Source of the DNA: Methylobacterium sp. J-068
GTDB taxonomy: Bacteria > Pseudomonadota > Alphaproteobacteria > Rhizobiales > Beijerinckiaceae
Length of the DNA: 64,000 nucleotides
Assembly (NCBI RefSeq): GCF_022829445.1
Contig: NZ_JAKSXY010000122.1
Span: 434,001 to 498,000, forward strand
Reading direction: 5' to 3'
The translations under genes and the position numbers were made by a program. The notes below the pieces were generated by a model. The model was given only the letters and a program-made list of their open reading frames with translations. It searched no databases and was not told where the DNA came from. Shown here one piece after another: positions 27,180 to 36,582 of this stretch. Within the stretch, counting starts at the first letter, position 1; every line of letters begins with the position of its first letter.

Positions 27180-28394
27180 ATGGACGAGACGCTCGCGAAG
27201 AAGCTGCGCATCCTTGCCGATGCCGCCAAGTACGACGCCTCGTGCTCCTCTTCCGGGGCGCCGAAGCGCAGCGCCGGCAAGGGCGAACTCGGCTCCACCA
27301 CGGGCGCCGGCATCTGCCACGCCTACACGCCGGACGGGCGCTGCATCTCGCTCCTGAAGATCCTGCTGACGAATTACTGCCTGTTCGACTGCGCTTATTG
27401 CGTCAACCGCCGCTCCTCCAACGTGGCGCGGGCGAAGTTCAGCGTCGAGGAGGTCGTGACCCTCACGGTGGAATTCTACAAGCGCAACTACATCGAGGGC
27501 CTGTTCCTCTCGTCGGGCATCATCAAGTCGCCCGATCACACGATGGAGCTGCTGACGCGGGTGGCCAAATCCCTGCGGCGCGACCACGGCTTTCGCGGCT
27601 ACATCCATCTGAAGTCGATCCCGGAGGCGAGCCCGTGGCTGATCGAGGAGGCGGGCCTCTATGCCGACCGTCTGTCGATCAACGTCGAGTTGCCCACCGA
27701 GGCGAGCCTGGAGCGCCTGGCGCCCGAGAAGAACGGCGCCGTCATCCAGAACGCCATCGCGCAGATCGGCGAGCGGATCACGCAGGCCAAGTCCGAGAAG
27801 CGCCGGTTCTCGCCGGCCGGGCAATCGACGCAGGTGATCGTGGGCGCCGATGCCACGACGGACGAGGCCCTGATCCGCAAGAGCGCGCTTCTCTACGGCT
27901 CGTACAACCTGAAGCGCGTCTATTACTCGGCCTTCAGCCCGATCCCGGACGGCTCGACCATCCTGCCCCTGAAATCGCCGCCGCTCCAGCGCGAGCACCG
28001 GCTGTACCAGGGCGACTGGCTGCTGCGGTACTATGCCTTCACTCCCGACGACGTCGCGGACGCGACCGAGGACGGGATGCTCTCCCTCGACATCGATCCG
28101 AAGCTCGCCTGGGCGCTGAAGCACCGCCACCGCTTCCCCGTCGACGTGAACGCCGCCGACCGCGAGATGCTGCTGCGGGTGCCGGGCCTCGGGGCGCGGG
28201 CGGTCGACAAGATCGTCCGGGCGCGGCGCCATACCCGGCTGCGCCTCGACGACGTCGCCCGGCTCACCTCGGCCCTGAAGCGGGCGCGGCCCTTCCTGAT
28301 CACGGCCGATTACCATCCCGCCGGCGGACTGACCGACCGCCTCGATCTCCGCGCGCGACTGGCCGATCCGCCCCAGCAGCTGAGCCTGTTTTGA
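27180..28394 (+). CDS. Putative DNA modification/repair radical SAM protein (TIGR03916-type)
   Basis: 404-residue radical SAM protein. The 4Fe-4S motif is NYCLFDCAYC (Cys67, Cys71, Cys74; CxxxCxxC), followed by VNRRSSN and the GLFLSSGII SAM-binding region. A C-terminal helix-hairpin-helix (LLRVPGLGARAVDKIV, about residues 325-345) suggests DNA binding. This is the family paired with DUF4130-UdgX proteins in many bacteria and predicted to act in DNA repair or modification; no reaction is established to my knowledge. The next gene starts two bases after its stop, so the pair is co-translated. Confidence 0.92.
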   Translation: MDETLAKKLRILADAAKYDASCSSSGAPKRSAGKGELGSTTGAGICHAYTPDGRCISLLKILLTNYCLFDCAYCVNRRSSNVARAKFSVEEVVTLTVEFYKRNYIEGLFLSSGIIKSPDHTMELLTRVAKSLRRDHGFRGYIHLKSIPEASPWLIEEAGLYADRLSINVELPTEASLERLAPEKNGAVIQNAIAQIGERITQAKSEKRRFSPAGQSTQVIVGADATTDEALIRKSALLYGSYNLKRVYYSAFSPIPDGSTILPLKSPPLQREHRLYQGDWLLRYYAFTPDDVADATEDGMLSLDIDPKLAWALKHRHRFPVDVNAADREMLLRVPGLGARAVDKIVRARRHTRLRLDDVARLTSALKRARPFLITADYHPAGGLTDRLDLRARLADPPQQLSLF

Positions 28395-28396
28395 GG

Positions 28397-29878
28397 ATGA
28401 ACCGGCGCCTGGATCCCCCTCCCCCCGGCCCCGCGCAGGAGGGGAGAACGGGTGGTGGGCCGCTCGAAGCCGTGTTCCTGCGCGCGGGCGCCGACCTCGA
28501 CGGGTTTCGCGCCGCCACCCGTCGCCTCGCCGGGCGGGGCGTTCCGCCCGAGCGGGTGCTCTGGTCCATCGGCGAAACGCCCGGGCTGTTCGGCGAAGCC
28601 ACGGACGGCCCCGCCGCCGAAGCCCCCTTGCGCCTGCCGCGCGGGATCGCCGAGATGGTCGGCGCGGTGGTGCCGCACCGCGATCCGGAACGCTACGCCC
28701 TCCTCTACGAACTGATCTGGCGCATCCTGCAGGGCGAGCGTCGACTCCTCGAAGTGTCGAGCGACCCGCTGGTCCACCGCCTGGAGCGGATGCGCAAGGC
28801 GATCGGCCGCGACCTGCACAAGATGCACGCCTTCCTGCGCTTCCGGCGGGTCGAGGCCGAGGGGCCGGAACGCTTCGTGGCCTGGTTCGAGCCCGACCAC
28901 CACATCCTGGCCGCCGCCGCGCCGTTCTTCGTCGGGCGTTTCCGCGCCCTGACCTGGACGATCCTGACCCCCGAGGCCTCCGTGTCCTGGGATGGCACCA
29001 CCCTGACCTTCGGGCCGCCGGGCCGGCGCGAGGACGCACCGGCCCATGACGGCTTCGAGGCGGGCTGGCGCGATTACTACGAGAGCACGTTCAACCCCGC
29101 CCGCACCAACCTCACCGCCATGCGGGCCGAGATGCCGAAGAAGTACTGGCGCAACATGCCCGAGACCGCCGCGATTCCGGGCCTCGTCCGGCAGGCGGCG
29201 GCCCGGACGGGCGCCATGATCGAGAGGGAGCCGCAGATGCCGGTCAAGCGCAACCCCGCCCGGGCCGTCGCCGCGATGGCCGACCAGGCCCCGGACTCAC
29301 TGGAGGCGCTCAATGCCATCATCAGGCGTTCGGAGCCGCTGGTGCCGGGCGCGACCCAGGCCGTCCTCGGCGAGGGGCCGGCGGGCGCCACCATCGCCTT
29401 CGTGGGCGAACAGCCGGGCGACCAAGAGGATCGCCAGGGGCGTCCCTTCGTGGGACCGGCCGGGCAGTTGCTGTCGCGCGCCATGGGCGAGGCCGGCATC
29501 GCGCGCGGCGAGGCCTACCTCACCAATGCGGTCAAGCACTTCAAGTTCGAGGAGCGCGGCAAGCGCCGCATTCACCAGAAGCCCACGGCCGGCGAAGTCA
29601 GCCATTACCGCTGGTGGCTCGAGCGCGAACTCGAGTTCGTCGCGCCGAAGCTCGTGGTGGCCCTCGGCGCCACCGCCGTGCTGGCCCTGACCGGCAAGGC
29701 GATCCCGATCACCCGGGCCCGTGGACCCGCGCAGTTCGAGAAGCCCTATGCGGGCTTCATCACCGTGCATCCCTCCTACCTGCTGCGCCTGCCGGACGAG
29801 GCGAAGGCCGAGGCCTACGCCGCCTTCGTGGCCGACCTGCGCCGGGTCCAGGAACTCGGGCAGTCGCTACGGGTATAG
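28397..29878 (+). CDS. DUF4130-UdgX fusion: UdgX-family uracil-DNA binding protein
   Basis: 493-residue fusion. Residues ~20-275 form the DUF4130/TIGR03915 domain (YALLYELIWRILQGERRLLE, GRDLHKMHAFLRFRRVE). Residues ~290-493 form a UdgX-type uracil-DNA glycosylase domain with FVGEQPGDQEDRQGRPFVGP, TNAVKHFKFE and the loop GKRRIHQKP. In mycobacterial UdgX the His of KRRIH becomes covalently bound to abasic sugar after uracil removal; here this is His393. The whole protein contains no cysteine, so the Fe-S cluster cysteines of UdgX are missing. It is coupled to the radical SAM gene by a two-base gap. Confidence 0.9.
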   Translation: MNRRLDPPPPGPAQEGRTGGGPLEAVFLRAGADLDGFRAATRRLAGRGVPPERVLWSIGETPGLFGEATDGPAAEAPLRLPRGIAEMVGAVVPHRDPERYALLYELIWRILQGERRLLEVSSDPLVHRLERMRKAIGRDLHKMHAFLRFRRVEAEGPERFVAWFEPDHHILAAAAPFFVGRFRALTWTILTPEASVSWDGTTLTFGPPGRREDAPAHDGFEAGWRDYYESTFNPARTNLTAMRAEMPKKYWRNMPETAAIPGLVRQAAARTGAMIEREPQMPVKRNPARAVAAMADQAPDSLEALNAIIRRSEPLVPGATQAVLGEGPAGATIAFVGEQPGDQEDRQGRPFVGPAGQLLSRAMGEAGIARGEAYLTNAVKHFKFEERGKRRIHQKPTAGEVSHYRWWLERELEFVAPKLVVALGATAVLALTGKAIPITRARGPAQFEKPYAGFITVHPSYLLRLPDEAKAEAYAAFVADLRRVQELGQSLRV

Positions 29879-29881
29879 GCC

Positions 29882-31702
29882 TCAGCCTTCCCCGGCCTCG
29901 CCCTTGTGCGGGCGCAGTTCCGGCGCGCCGTGGTCGATCTCGGCCTCCACGGGCGCCGACCGGCTCTCCACGCGGGTGCTGTCCACGAAGATGCGGGCCT
30001 CGCCCTCCTTCAGGCCGAGGCTGCGCAGGGCATAGAGCGTCATGCCGAAGGCCAGTTCACGCTCGGCCATGAGGACGAGGCCGACGCCCTGCTCCTCGAA
30101 GTGGCGGCGCTCGGCGTCGTTGTGGGTCCGCACCAGGGTGTCGATCCCCGGATACGCCTCGCGCGCGAGTTCGACGATGCGCCGGGTGGTGTGCGCCTCC
30201 GGGGTCGCCACCACGATCAGCTTGGCCTGGGCGATGTCGGCGGCCTGGAGGATGCCCGGCGCGGTGGCGTCGCCGAACACGGCCTCGATACCGTCCCGGC
30301 GCAGATCCAGCACCCGGCGCCGGTCGCGGTCGAGAACGACGTAGGGCAGGTCCCAGGCCTTGAGCGCATTGCCGATGGTGCTGCCGACGCGGCCGTACCC
30401 GACGATGATCGCGTGGCCGCGATGCGGGGGGCTCTCGATGGCGACCGCGAGCGCATCGGCGCCCTTGCGCTCGAAGCGCGCGGCGAGGTGGGGACGCTCC
30501 GCGACCTTCCGGCCGACCCAGTCGGTGAGCGCGAAGAACAGCGGGTTGAGGGTGATCGACAGGATGGCGCCGCCGAGGATGAGGTCACGCCCCTCCTCCG
30601 GCAAGAGTTTCAGGGACAGCCCGAGGCTGACGAGGATGAACGAGAACTCGCCGATCTGGGCAAGACTCGCCGCGATGGTGAGGGCGGTGCCGAGCGGGTG
30701 CCGGAACACGAGCACGATCGCCACCGCCGCCAGCGACTTGCCGACCAGGATGACGCCGAGCACGGCCAGCACCGAGAGCGGCTCGCGGATCAGGATGCCG
30801 GGGTCGAACAGCATGCCCACCGAGACGAAGAACAGCACCGCGAAGGCGTCCTGCAGCGGCAGGGAATCGGCCGCCGCCTGGTGGCTGAGGTCGGATTCGG
30901 CGAGCACCATGCCGGCGAAGAAGGCGCCGAGCGCGAAGGAGACGCCGAAGAGTTCGGCCGAGCCGAAGGCGATGCCGAGCGCCAGGGCCAGGACCGCCAG
31001 GGTGAAGAGCTCGCGCGAGCCCGTGCGCGCCGCCTGATCGAGGAGCCAGGGCACGAAGCGCCGGCCGCCCACCAGCATCACGGCGGTGAAGATTCCCACC
31101 TTGGCCAGGGTCAGTCCGAGGGTGAGCCAGAGGTTGCCGTCGCCCGCGTGGTGCGCGGCGCCCGCCCCGTCGCCCCCGAGGGATGGCGCCAGCGCCGGTA
31201 GCAGCACGAGGGCCAGCACCATCGCCAGATCCTCGACGATGAGCCAGCCCACCGCGATGCGGCCCTTGTCGCTGTCGAGGAGCTGGCGCTCCTCGAGGGC
31301 GCGCAGCAGCACCACCGTGCTCGCCACCGAGAGGGCGAGGCCGAAGACGAGGCCGGCGCCTAGGCCCCAGCCCCAGGCGAGGGCAAGGGCGCCACCCATG
31401 ACGGTCGCCGCCACGATCTGCACGATGGCACCGGGCAGCGCGATGGTGCGCACCGCCATCAGGTCCTTGATCGAGAAGTGCAGGCCGACGCCGAACATCA
31501 GCAGGATCACGCCGATCTCGGCGAGCTGCCCGGCCAATTGGCTGTTGCCGACGAAGCCCGGCGTGTAGGGGCCGACGAGGACGCCCGCGAGGAGGTAACC
31601 GACCAGGGGCGGCAGGCGCAGGCGCTGGGCCAGCATTCCGCAGACGAACGCAAGGACGAGGCCCAGGGCGATGATGGCGATCAGCTCGGTCGCGTGCGGC
31701 AC
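29882..31702 (-). CDS. CPA2-type cation/proton antiporter with TrkA-N domain (YbaL/KefB-like)
   Basis: 606-residue inner-membrane antiporter. Twelve to thirteen hydrophobic helices (from LIAIIALGLVLAFVCGML; hallmark LPPLVGYLLAGVLVGPYTPG) form a Na+/H+-exchanger domain. A C-terminal NAD-binding RCK/TrkA-N domain follows (AIIVGYGRVGSTIGNALKA, with the VVLDRD acidic end, from about residue 435). Layout and length match YbaL/KefB/KefC potassium:proton antiporters. No KefF/KefG ancillary gene is adjacent, favouring the YbaL branch. Convergent with the UdgX fusion, three bases apart. Confidence 0.92.
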   Translation of the reverse strand: MPHATELIAIIALGLVLAFVCGMLAQRLRLPPLVGYLLAGVLVGPYTPGFVGNSQLAGQLAEIGVILLMFGVGLHFSIKDLMAVRTIALPGAIVQIVAATVMGGALALAWGWGLGAGLVFGLALSVASTVVLLRALEERQLLDSDKGRIAVGWLIVEDLAMVLALVLLPALAPSLGGDGAGAAHHAGDGNLWLTLGLTLAKVGIFTAVMLVGGRRFVPWLLDQAARTGSRELFTLAVLALALGIAFGSAELFGVSFALGAFFAGMVLAESDLSHQAAADSLPLQDAFAVLFFVSVGMLFDPGILIREPLSVLAVLGVILVGKSLAAVAIVLVFRHPLGTALTIAASLAQIGEFSFILVSLGLSLKLLPEEGRDLILGGAILSITLNPLFFALTDWVGRKVAERPHLAARFERKGADALAVAIESPPHRGHAIIVGYGRVGSTIGNALKAWDLPYVVLDRDRRRVLDLRRDGIEAVFGDATAPGILQAADIAQAKLIVVATPEAHTTRRIVELAREAYPGIDTLVRTHNDAERRHFEEQGVGLVLMAERELAFGMTLYALRSLGLKEGEARIFVDSTRVESRSAPVEAEIDHGAPELRPHKGEAGEG

Positions 31703-32021
31703 GGGTCAGTGGTCTCCGGGTCGGACAAAGGGGTCTATGGGCCGTGCCGCCTGACGCCGTCGAGAGCAAGCCGGCATCGGCCATCACGTCCGCGATGTGC
31801 CCGAAATTCCACCGCCCGTGGCGTCCCGGGTGCCGCGACGCACAACGCTTCCCGCCCGAGGGGAGTTTCGGGGACTAATCGCGCGGCGTGCGCCCTCGCA
31901 TTTCCGTGAGCCGCGATGAAACCCGCAGCCGCCACGCTCGGTTGTCGAGACAAGATGTGGTGACGCGAACGACGCCCGCATCATCTTTCAAGAACCATGT
32001 ATCCTGTAGGGCGGACGATCG
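31703..32021. other. Intergenic region, no gene supported
   Basis: Divergent spacer between the antiporter and BrkB-family genes. Short frames on both strands are arginine-rich and have no family resemblance or convincing ribosome sites. The stretch presumably holds both promoters; I see no clear elements. Confidence 0.4.
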
Positions 32022-33179
32022 ATGACATCACCGACCGAGCGTTCGACTGCGCCCAGCGCGGCCGAAACCAAGAATTCGACGATCTGGACCCTTGCCCTCG
32101 CCACCGCCCTTCTGGGCTTCGTGGCGCTTCCCCGCCGGAGCGGCGCAGGACCATCGGCCCGCGCGATGCCGGCGGACCCGACGCGCCAGCCCTCCCCGTC
32201 CCATGCGGGCCCGGATGCGCGGCGCGTCGCCGACAGCCAACCGGAGCGCGGACGCAAGGCGCGGACGCCGTCCGAGATCCCGGCCAAGGGCTGGAAGGAC
32301 ATCGGCCTGCGGGTGTTCCACGACGTGTCGGAGAACAACATCGTCTCGGTCGCCGCCGGGGTCACGTTCTACGTGCTGCTGGCGATCTTTCCCGCCGTCG
32401 CGGCCCTCGTCTCCTGCTACGGGCTGGTGGCCGACGTGGCCACCATCAACGAGCACCTTCAGAACCTCCAGGGCGTCGTTCCCTCCGGCGCCCTCGACAT
32501 CATCGGCGAGCAGGTGAAGCGCATCGCCGCCAAGGGCGACACCACCCTGGGCCTCACCTTCTTCACCGGCATCGTCCTCTCGCTCTGGAGCGCCAATGGC
32601 GGCATGAAGGCGGTCTTCTCCGCCCTCAACATCGTCTACGAGGAGCGTGAGAGCCGCAGCTTCGTCTGGCTCAACCTGCGCTCGCTGGCCTTCACCGCCG
32701 GCGCGCTGCTGTTCATCATCCTGGCGCTCGTCGGCATCGTGGTGGTGCCGGCCGCCATCGCCATCGTCGGCCTGAGCGCGAAGGCCTGGTACATCGCCCT
32801 GCTGCGCTGGCCGGTGCTGCTGTTCGCGGTGCTCGGCGGCCTCGCCCTGCTCTACCGCTACGGCCCCAGCCGCGACGCGCCGCGCTGGCGCTGGGTGACC
32901 TGGGGCAGCGCCATCGCCGCCGTGGCCTGGGTCGCGACCTCGCTCGGCTTCTCTTGGTACGTCGCCAATTTCGGCAAGTACAACGAGACCTACGGCTCGC
33001 TGGGCGCCGTGATCGGCTTCATGACCTGGATCTGGATCTCGACCACGATCGTGCTCATCGGCGCCGAGATCAATGCCGAGATGGAGCATCAGACCGAGGC
33101 CGACACCACGCGCGGCCCCGAGCAGCCGCTGGGCGCCCGCGACGCGCGGATGGCGGATACGGTGGGGGCGGCGGCCTGA
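32022..33179 (+). CDS. YihY/BrkB-family inner-membrane protein
   Basis: 385-residue membrane protein of the YihY/virulence factor BrkB family. After a ~95-residue polar, proline-rich N-terminus comes the conserved core: VSENNIVSVAAGVTFYVLLA, GLTFFTGIVLSLWSANGGMK and GFMTWIWISTTIVLIGAEIN. Six membrane segments are expected. Function is not firmly known; family members are often misnamed RNase BN. A single hydrophobic helix in the N-terminal extension (TIWTLALATALLGFVAL) is extra compared with most homologues. Confidence 0.9.
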   Translation: MTSPTERSTAPSAAETKNSTIWTLALATALLGFVALPRRSGAGPSARAMPADPTRQPSPSHAGPDARRVADSQPERGRKARTPSEIPAKGWKDIGLRVFHDVSENNIVSVAAGVTFYVLLAIFPAVAALVSCYGLVADVATINEHLQNLQGVVPSGALDIIGEQVKRIAAKGDTTLGLTFFTGIVLSLWSANGGMKAVFSALNIVYEERESRSFVWLNLRSLAFTAGALLFIILALVGIVVVPAAIAIVGLSAKAWYIALLRWPVLLFAVLGGLALLYRYGPSRDAPRWRWVTWGSAIAAVAWVATSLGFSWYVANFGKYNETYGSLGAVIGFMTWIWISTTIVLIGAEINAEMEHQTEADTTRGPEQPLGARDARMADTVGAAA

Positions 33180-33221
33180 AGGGGCTTCCGGCGACCGCGT
33201 GCCCTGCGGTACGTTCCCGCC

Positions 33222-33445
33222 ATGGAACGCGACGCCGCCATCGAGATCTTGCGGACCCACGAGGGTGTTCTGCGCGCGCGCGCCATCCTGGCATTCCCTG
33301 GCGCAACGTCGCGGATGCCGGAAATTTCTACCGGCACGCCGACCATCGGGTGGCGCTGGACATCGTCTGGAAGACCGTCCACGACCACCTGAAACCGAGC
33401 ATCGCGGCCTGCCACGCCGAACTGAGCCGACCGCCGGCCCCGTGA
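33222..33445 (+). pseudogene. Remnant of an MntA/HepT-type toxin-antitoxin locus
   Basis: Starting at ATG 33222, the first ~21 codons (MERDAAIEILRTHEGVLRAR) resemble the N-terminus of MntA-type minimal nucleotidyltransferase antitoxins. From about 33290, in another frame, the sequence reads IPWRNVADAGNFYRHADHR then VALDIVWKTVHDHLKP and ends at 33445; this resembles the C-terminus of HepT (DUF86) toxins, whose consensus has PWR-IR-x-RN and DxEIVW. The catalytic GSxxRG of MntA and the RX4-6H active site of HepT are missing. Best explained as one internal deletion that removed most of both genes. Confidence 0.6.
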
Positions 33446-33489
33446 ACGCGAACCGCCCCGATGCCCCCTTCGCGAGACCGTGTCGCCCG

Positions 33490-36400
33490 ATGACCGCTGC
33501 TCCATCCGAAAAGCCCGTCGGCCCCGGCGATCAGATCATCCTGGTCGACGGTTCGTCGTTCATCTTCCGGGCCTACTTCCAGTCGATCAACCAGGACCAG
33601 AAGTACAACACCCGGCCCTCGGACGGCCTGCCCACCGGCGCGGTGCGCCTGTTCTGCACCAAGATCGCCCAGTTCGTGCAGGAGGGGGCCGCCGGCGTGA
33701 TGCCGACCCATCTCGCCATCGTGTTCGACAAGTCGGAAGGCTCGTTCCGCAAGGAACTCTACCCCGACTACAAGGGCCACCGGCCGGACGCGCCGGACGA
33801 CCTCAAGCGCCAGATGCCGCTGATGCGCGATGCGGTGCGGGCCTTCGGGCTGCAGCCGATCGAGCTCATCCGCTACGAGGCCGACGACCTCATCGCGACC
33901 TATTCGCGCCAGGCCGAGGCGCGCGGCGCCGGCGTCATCATCGTCTCCTCCGACAAGGATCTGATGCAGCTCGTCGGGCCGCTGGTGCGGTTCTACGATT
34001 TCGAATCCGGCGCCAAGGGCAAGCCCGGCTACCGCCCCGAGCGCAACCTCGACCGCGACGCGATCATCGCCAAGTGGGAAGGCCTCCAGCCCGAGCAGAT
34101 CGGCGACGCCCTGGCGCTGATCGGCGACACCTCGGACAACGTCCCGGGCGTGCCGGGCATCGGCCTGAAGACGGCCGCCGCGCTGATCAAGGAATACGGC
34201 AGCCTCGACGCGCTGCTGGAGCGGGCCGCCGAGATCAAGCAGCCCAAGCGCCGCGAGACCCTGCTCGCCAGCATCGACCAGGCCCGGCTCTCGCGAAGGC
34301 TCGTGGCGCTGGAGGAGAACGTCCCGTTGCCCGTGGCGCTCGACGACCTGCGCCTGCCGAAGCCCGACCCGCAGAAGCTCGTCGGCTTCCTCAAGGCGAT
34401 GGAATTCAACACCCTCACGCGCCGCATCGCGCAGATGCTCCACGTCGATCCGGAGGCCGTGCAACCCGACCCGGCCCTGCTGCCGCACCGCAAGCCCGAG
34501 GCGGACGCGCCGTTCTTTCCCGACGCGCACGGCGATCCGGTGCCCCTGGATCCCGAAACCGTCTCCGGCGCGGCGCGCGGGGAGGTCGATCCCTTCGCCG
34601 ATCTCGGGCTGCCCGACGTCGCGCCGAAGCCGCGCGGTCCGTCCGAGCCGACGCCCGCCAACCTCGTGGCGGCGCGGGCGGCGGAATCGGTCAAGCCCTT
34701 CGACACCGCCGCCTACGAGACGATCCAGGCCGTCGAGCAGCTCGATGCCTGGATCGCCGAGGCCGAGGAAGCGGGCGTGATCGCCGTCGACACGGAGACC
34801 GATTCGCTCGACGCCAACACCGCCAACCTCGTCGGCATCTCCCTCTGCGTCGCGCCGGGCCGTGCGGCTTACATCCCGCTCCGGCACGTCGAGCCCATCC
34901 GGGGTGCCGATGGGGACCTGTTCGGCGAGGCCAAGACGGCCACCGACGTGTTCCAGCCGGCCGCGGGCCAGATCGACCTCGACGCCGTGATCGCACGGCT
35001 GAAGCCGCTCCTCGAGAATCCCGGCGTGCTCAAGGTCGGCCAGAACCTGAAATACGACTGGGTCGTGCTGTCGCGCTACGGCATCCGCGTCGCGCCCTTC
35101 GACGACACCATGCTGATCTCCTACGTGCTCGATGCCGGCAGGGGCGGGCACGGCATGGACGAGCTCGCGCGGCGCCATCTCGGCCACCAGCCGATCACCT
35201 TCTCGGACGTGGCGGGCACGGGCCGGGCCAAGATCACCTTCGACCGGGTGGCCCTCGACAAGGCCACCGCCTACGCGGCCGAGGACGCCGACGTCACCTT
35301 GCGCCTGTGGCGGATGATGAAGCCGCGCCTCGTCGCCGAGAAGCGGGTCGCCGTCTACGAGACCCTGGAGCGCCCTCTGGTGCCGGTGATCGCCCGGATG
35401 GAGGCGCAAGGCATCCGCATCGACCGCAACATGCTCAGCCGCCTGTCGGGCGACTTCTCGCAGATTCTCGTTCGTCTCGAAGAGGAGATCCAGGCGGATG
35501 CCGGCGAGACGTTCCAGGTCTCCTCGCCCAAGCAGATCGGCGACATCCTGTTCGGCAAGATGGGCCTGCCCGGCGCCAAGAAGACGCCGTCGGGCCAATG
35601 GGCGACACCCGCGACGCTGCTCGAGGAGTTGGCCCAGGCCGGGCACGATCTGCCGAAGAAGATCCTCGAATGGCGCCAGCTCGCCAAGCTGAAATCCACC
35701 TACACGGATTCGCTGCAGCAGCACGCCGACCGCGAGACCGACCGCGTCCACACCTCGTTTTCGCTGGCCGCCACCACCACCGGGCGGCTCTCCTCGTCGG
35801 AGCCGAACCTGCAGAACATCCCGATCCGCACCGAGGAGGGCCGGCGCATCCGCCGCGCCTTCGTGGCGGCGGAGGGCAACCGCCTGATCTCGGCCGATTA
35901 CAGCCAGATCGAGCTGCGCCTGCTCGCGCATATCGCCGACATCCCGCAGCTGCGCCAGGCCTTCGCGGACGGCATCGACATCCACGCGGCCACCGCCAGC
36001 GCGATGTTCGGGGTGCCGCTGCCTGAGATGACGCCGGATCTTCGGCGACGCGCCAAGACCATCAATTTCGGCATCATCTACGGCATCTCGGCCTTCGGCC
36101 TCGCCGACCGTCTCGGCATCGGCCGCGAGGAGGCCTCGGCCTTCATCAAGCAGTATTTCGAGCGCTTCCCCGGCATCCGCGCCTATATCGACGACACCAA
36201 GCGCCTGTGCCGGGACGTCGGCTACGTCACCACCCTGTTCGGCCGCGTCTGCCACTATCCGCAGATCCGCTCGAACAATCCGAACGAGCGCGCCTCCGTC
36301 GAGCGTCAGGCCATCAACGCGCCGATCCAGGGTTCGGCCGCCGACATCATCCGCCGCGCGATGATCCGCATGGAGGACGCGCTCAAGGCCGAGCGCCTCA

Positions 36401-36582
36401 ACGTGCGCATGCTACTGCAGGTCCACGACGAACTCGTGTTCGAGGCCCCCGAGGACGAGGTCGAGAAGGCCCTGCCCGTCATCACCCGCATCATGGTCGA
36501 GGCCCCCGCCCCCGCCTTGACCCTGCGGGTGCCGCTGGTGGTCGACGCGCGGGCGGCCCTGAACTGGGAGGAGGCGCACTGA
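33490..36582 (+). CDS. polA: DNA polymerase I
   Basis: 1030-residue Pol I with all three domains. The 5'-nuclease occupies about residues 1-310 (IILVDGSSFIFRAYF, YEADDLIATY). The 3'-5' exonuclease begins near residue 430 and keeps the catalytic DxE (AVDTETDSLD). The polymerase domain carries motif A SADYSQIELRLLAH (about 803), motif B RRRAKTINFGIIYGIS (about 855) and motif C VHDELVFEAP (about 979). It is longer than the E. coli enzyme because of a variable linker at about residues 330-420. ATG 33490 gives the standard N-terminus. An AT-rich module begins about 20 bases after the stop. Confidence 0.97.
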   Translation: MTAAPSEKPVGPGDQIILVDGSSFIFRAYFQSINQDQKYNTRPSDGLPTGAVRLFCTKIAQFVQEGAAGVMPTHLAIVFDKSEGSFRKELYPDYKGHRPDAPDDLKRQMPLMRDAVRAFGLQPIELIRYEADDLIATYSRQAEARGAGVIIVSSDKDLMQLVGPLVRFYDFESGAKGKPGYRPERNLDRDAIIAKWEGLQPEQIGDALALIGDTSDNVPGVPGIGLKTAAALIKEYGSLDALLERAAEIKQPKRRETLLASIDQARLSRRLVALEENVPLPVALDDLRLPKPDPQKLVGFLKAMEFNTLTRRIAQMLHVDPEAVQPDPALLPHRKPEADAPFFPDAHGDPVPLDPETVSGAARGEVDPFADLGLPDVAPKPRGPSEPTPANLVAARAAESVKPFDTAAYETIQAVEQLDAWIAEAEEAGVIAVDTETDSLDANTANLVGISLCVAPGRAAYIPLRHVEPIRGADGDLFGEAKTATDVFQPAAGQIDLDAVIARLKPLLENPGVLKVGQNLKYDWVVLSRYGIRVAPFDDTMLISYVLDAGRGGHGMDELARRHLGHQPITFSDVAGTGRAKITFDRVALDKATAYAAEDADVTLRLWRMMKPRLVAEKRVAVYETLERPLVPVIARMEAQGIRIDRNMLSRLSGDFSQILVRLEEEIQADAGETFQVSSPKQIGDILFGKMGLPGAKKTPSGQWATPATLLEELAQAGHDLPKKILEWRQLAKLKSTYTDSLQQHADRETDRVHTSFSLAATTTGRLSSSEPNLQNIPIRTEEGRRIRRAFVAAEGNRLISADYSQIELRLLAHIADIPQLRQAFADGIDIHAATASAMFGVPLPEMTPDLRRRAKTINFGIIYGISAFGLADRLGIGREEASAFIKQYFERFPGIRAYIDDTKRLCRDVGYVTTLFGRVCHYPQIRSNNPNERASVERQAINAPIQGSAADIIRRAMIRMEDALKAERLNVRMLLQVHDELVFEAPEDEVEKALPVITRIMVEAPAPALTLRVPLVVDARAALNWEEAH

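Noticed and set aside
27242-29878. 878-codon plus-strand frame as a giant UdgX protein
   Set aside because: The first 385 codons are an out-of-frame reading of the radical SAM gene; the domain content begins at ATG 28397.
33328-36255. 975-codon minus-strand frame opposite polA
   Set aside because: Pure antisense shadow of DNA polymerase I; no domain resemblance and no ribosome site.
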